From an uncultured Lachnospiraceae bacterium (GTDB lineage: Bacteria > Bacillota > Clostridia > Lachnospirales > Lachnospiraceae): a DNA stretch of 16,605 nt. Position numbers and translations under genes: made by a program. The notes beneath the pieces are model-generated. The model was not told the origin of the DNA. It made no database searches and saw only the letters and a list, made by a program, of their open reading frames with translations. The stretch spans positions 1-16,605 of the forward strand of contig CACZQT010000326.1 in the NCBI GenBank assembly GCA_902783295.1. The letters run 5' to 3'. This document shows, piece by piece, positions 13,871 to 16,605 of this stretch (positions are counted from its first letter, which is position 1; every line of letters begins with the position of its first letter).

Positions 13871-15364
13871 ATGCAGGTACTGGTAACAGGGGAAGAGATG
13901 AAGGCACTGGACGCCTATTCGATTGATACCATTGGGATTCCCTCCCTGGTTCTTATGGAGCGGGCTGCTTATGTCTGCTCGGAAGAAGTTGACCGGAGAG
14001 TTCCGGGTAAGAAAAAGGTCCTGGTTTTTGCCGGGACAGGAAACAACGGTGCTGACGGACTGGTTATGGCCAGGATTTTCTCCATGGAAGGGGATGATGT
14101 CCGTGTTGTGGTAACCGGTAACCGGGGACACGCGACGGAGGAGTGGCTGCGGCAGTACCGGATCTGTGATAACCTGGGGATTCCCATGACACCTGATCTT
14201 CCGGACAGGGATGACCTGAGGGCAGGCGGGTTTGATGTGCTGGTGGATGCCATGCTGGGAACCGGCCTTTCCCGGGAAGTGACCGGGAAAACAGCTCAGG
14301 CGATTGAACTCATGAATGAAAGCGGTATTTTCATCGTTTCCGTGGATATGCCGAGCGGCATTTCTTCAGATACCGGAAAGGTGATGGGCTGTGCGGTCCG
14401 CGCCAGCCTTACTGTTTCTTTTGAGTTTGGAAAGCGGGGACTGTCTCTCTTTCCCGGAGAGGCGTATGCCGGAGAAAAAGTAGTCCGTTCAATCGGCATT
14501 TCCAGACTGGGACTGGATGTGGTGGCTCCGAAAGCCTTTACTTTGACGGCGGAGGATCTGAAAGAACTGCCGGTACGGGTTCCTTCTTCCAATAAGGGTA
14601 CATACGGAAGGGTTCTGGTGATTGCCGGCTCGGAAAACATGGCCGGAGCAGCAGTACTGGCGGCGGAATCTGCGTACCGCAGCGGAGCCGGGCTGGTGAG
14701 AGTTTTCACTCCGGAATGCAACCGGCTGATTCTGCAGACCAGGCTGCCGGAAGCTATTCTGACTACTTATGATCCGGAATTCTTTTCTCCGGAGGTACTG
14801 GATGCCCTGTGTGAATGGGCCAGTGCCATTGTGATCGGTCCCGGACTGGGGACAAGAGATCAGGCAGCCCGCTTCCTGCAGTACATTCTGCAGTATGCCG
14901 GCAAGCCACTGGTGATCGATGCGGATGCTGTCAATATCCTGGCCAGAAAACCGGAGATGCGGGAATACCTGAACCGGAACTGCATCCTGACGCCTCATCT
15001 GGGGGAGATGTCCCGGCTTTCCGGCGTACCTGTTCCGCAGATCCAGGAGGATCCGGTGGGGACGGCAGAAGCCTTCCAGAAAGACTGTGAAGCGGTTCTG
15101 GTACAGAAGGATGCCAGAACGGTGGTGCTCCCTCCGGACGGCCGCTTCTGCTTTATCAATACTCTTGGGAATTCCGGAATGTCTACCGGTGGAAGCGGAG
15201 ATGTGCTGGCGGGTATTATCGGAGGGCTTCTGGCAGCCGGGATGGAAACGTCGAAAGCAGCGGTTTACGGAGTGCTTCTGCATGCCCATGCAGGGGATCT
15301 GGCTGCTGCCGAAAAGGGAGAAAGAGCCATGCTCGCGGGAGATATCGTGGCAGCTCTCAGATAG
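13871..15364 (+). CDS. nnr: Bifunctional NAD(P)HX epimerase / ADP-dependent NAD(P)HX dehydratase
   Basis: This 497-residue cytoplasmic repair enzyme restores NAD(P)H damaged by hydration. The N-terminal YjeF_N epimerase half (about 1-215) has GTGNNGADG (55-63; NNGGDG is usual), LVDAMLGTG with D126, and VDMPSGISSDTG. The C-terminal ribokinase-like dehydratase half (about 225-497) has KGTYGRVLVIAGS, IGPGLGT (322-328), VIDADAVN, LTPHLGE (TPHPGE is usual) and GNSGMSTGGSGDVLAG with the catalytic Asp at 444. The start has GGAGG five bases upstream. Length fits the fused bacterial form. It sits between rex and alr; in many clostridia acpS lies next to nnr, but none is seen here. Transcription probably comes from rex read-through, as I see no clear promoter in the 89-base gap. 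Confidence 0.96.
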   Translation: MQVLVTGEEMKALDAYSIDTIGIPSLVLMERAAYVCSEEVDRRVPGKKKVLVFAGTGNNGADGLVMARIFSMEGDDVRVVVTGNRGHATEEWLRQYRICDNLGIPMTPDLPDRDDLRAGGFDVLVDAMLGTGLSREVTGKTAQAIELMNESGIFIVSVDMPSGISSDTGKVMGCAVRASLTVSFEFGKRGLSLFPGEAYAGEKVVRSIGISRLGLDVVAPKAFTLTAEDLKELPVRVPSSNKGTYGRVLVIAGSENMAGAAVLAAESAYRSGAGLVRVFTPECNRLILQTRLPEAILTTYDPEFFSPEVLDALCEWASAIVIGPGLGTRDQAARFLQYILQYAGKPLVIDADAVNILARKPEMREYLNRNCILTPHLGEMSRLSGVPVPQIQEDPVGTAEAFQKDCEAVLVQKDARTVVLPPDGRFCFINTLGNSGMSTGGSGDVLAGIIGGLLAAGMETSKAAVYGVLLHAHAGDLAAAEKGERAMLAGDIVAALR

Positions 15365-15437
15365 AGTATAAGATAGAAATCTGTACGCGGATATTTTTTA
15401 CAATGAACTTGTGCAGGAAACTGCATGGAGGCCGAAT

Positions 15438-16568
15438 ATGATTATTCCGAACCGGACGGCTGCTGTTGTGAATCTGGCCGTCATCGAAGAAAACCTGGAT
15501 CGTCTACTGGCACCGCTGCCGGAGGGAACACGCTGCTGTCTTGTACTGAAAACAGACGGGTACGGACATGGCGCCGTTCCCATCGCGCGGAAACTGACGG
15601 AGAAAGCGGATTTTTTTGCGGTAGCCACTGAAGAGGAAGCTTATGAGCTGCGGGAAGCAGGGCTGTCCAACCCGATTCTGATCCTGGGCCACGTCTGGCC
15701 GGAGGAATTCGAGAAGCTGATTTCTCTGGATATCCGTTTTCCGATTTTTAAAGAAGAAGACGCATTACTGGCATCTCAGGCAGGTCTGAAAGCCGGAAAA
15801 CCGGCGCTGGTGCATATCAAAATCAATACGGGCATGAACCGTATCGGCTTTGAAACCAATGCTGCGGGTGTAGAAGCGGTAAGGCGCATCCGCCGGATGC
15901 CGGGGCTCTGTACAGAAGGTATCTTTACACATTTTGCACGGGCGGATGAAACGGATAAATCTTCAGCGGAAGATCAGCTGGAGCGTTTCAAGGCCTTTGC
16001 AGCAGCGACAGAAAAGGACCTGGGCCGGTATGCCATCCGTCACTGCGCCAACAGCGCGGCATCTATGGAAATGCCTGAAGCATGGATGGATATGGTGCGG
16101 ATCGGTATTTCTCTCTATGGGATTTATCCCTCGGACGAGATGAACCGGGAAGCAGTTGCTCTGAATCCGGCGTTGTCCTGGAAGAGCCGGGTAGTGCTGA
16201 TTCAGGAACATCCGGCCGGTGCAGGCATCAGCTACGGACATACGGCGGTGCTCCGGGAGGCAAGGCGGGTAGCTACAATTCCTGTCGGCTACGGAGACGG
16301 ATATCCCCGCTCTCTTTCCAATAAGGGAACTGTATTGATTCGCGGACACCGGGCTCCGATTCTGGGCCGTGTCTGCATGGACCAGTTTATGGCGGATGTC
16401 ACGGATGTTCCGGGAGTACAGGACGGGGATACGGTGACCTTGGTCGGCAGAGACGGAGACGATGAGATTACGGTGGACGAACTGGCGGAGCTTTCCGGAC
16501 GGTTTCCGTATGAATTTGTCTGCGACATCGGGAAACGGGTGCCCCGGGTTTACCTGGGAGCAACGTGA
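15438..16568 (+). CDS. alr: Alanine racemase
   Basis: This 376-residue PLP enzyme interconverts L- and D-alanine, supplying D-Ala for peptidoglycan. The PLP lysine is K38 in VLKTDGYGHGA; the usual motif is VVKANAYGHG, so this site varies slightly. The barrel continues with IKINTGMNRIGF and GIFTHFARAD. The C-terminal domain has the catalytic tyrosine in GISYGHT (Y266), then VATIPVGYGDGYPR and GRVCMDQFMADVTD, all family hallmarks. I chose ATG 15438 because GGAGG (15427-15431) lies six bases before it. A longer in-frame GTG at 15411 has no RBS. It follows nnr by 73 bases on the same strand and is probably in the same operon. The last 37 bases of the window show no gene. Confidence 0.97.
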   Translation: MIIPNRTAAVVNLAVIEENLDRLLAPLPEGTRCCLVLKTDGYGHGAVPIARKLTEKADFFAVATEEEAYELREAGLSNPILILGHVWPEEFEKLISLDIRFPIFKEEDALLASQAGLKAGKPALVHIKINTGMNRIGFETNAAGVEAVRRIRRMPGLCTEGIFTHFARADETDKSSAEDQLERFKAFAAATEKDLGRYAIRHCANSAASMEMPEAWMDMVRIGISLYGIYPSDEMNREAVALNPALSWKSRVVLIQEHPAGAGISYGHTAVLREARRVATIPVGYGDGYPRSLSNKGTVLIRGHRAPILGRVCMDQFMADVTDVPGVQDGDTVTLVGRDGDDEITVDELAELSGRFPYEFVCDIGKRVPRVYLGAT

Positions 16569-16605
16569 AGTCAAGAAAAACAGATTGCAAACAGAGTTTA
16601 ATTGC

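Noticed and set aside
15411..15437. GTG start that would extend alanine racemase by nine residues
   Set aside because: There is no RBS upstream, while ATG 15438 has GGAGG at ideal spacing and gives the usual N-terminus.

Overview
The window looks like chromosomal DNA from a gut-type clostridium, most likely Lachnospiraceae or a close relative. This is inferred from gene content: a DUF6472-type mini-protein, BspA-like leucine-rich repeats joined to MBG-like, Fn3-like and Big2-like modules, an ABC-F gene next to rex, an nnr-alr pair, strong AGGAGG-type ribosome binding sites and sigma-A-like promoters. There are no rRNA, tRNA, CRISPR, phage or transposase genes.

Region 1 (1-6897) is a cluster of secreted proteins. 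It opens with the 3' end of a probable transglutaminase-like protein. Next is a 1146-residue exported protein whose N-terminal half carries an aerolysin/ETX-MTX2-like pore-forming module, followed by three Cys/His-rich repeats and an Fn3-like plus Big2-like tail. After a strong terminator comes a 58-residue five-cysteine protein (DUF6472 type) with its own promoter. Then comes an 824-residue BspA-like LRR/MBG protein that ends in the same kind of tail as the aerolysin-like protein. These two large proteins share a build: signal peptide, variable head, Cys/His spacer, common tail.

Region 2 (6974-9842) holds an orphan CbiJ-CbiE-CbiT (precorrin-6) fusion with several worn motifs and a small MscS-type channel 27 bases downstream. 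It is closed by a terminator that works in both directions. Region 3 (9912-12883, minus strand) holds an acidic secreted protein with two lipocalin-like halves and an ABC-F ATPase of the YdiF type. The ABC-F gene has related palindromes at both ends.

Region 4 (13057-16568, plus strand) is housekeeping: rex behind a perfect TTGACA-17-TATAAT promoter, bifunctional nnr (NAD(P)HX repair), and alr (alanine racemase). Rex reads the NADH/NAD+ ratio and Nnr repairs damaged NAD(P)H, so this pair has a plausible shared theme. Alr feeds cell-wall synthesis.

The most interesting points are the aerolysin-like head on a modular clostridial secreted protein, its invariantly spaced HxH/C/CxxC repeats, the shared tail, the eroded orphan CbiJET fusion, and a family of GGGAC(A/G)GT palindromes in several intergenic regions. 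I see no unmistakable new multi-gene system.
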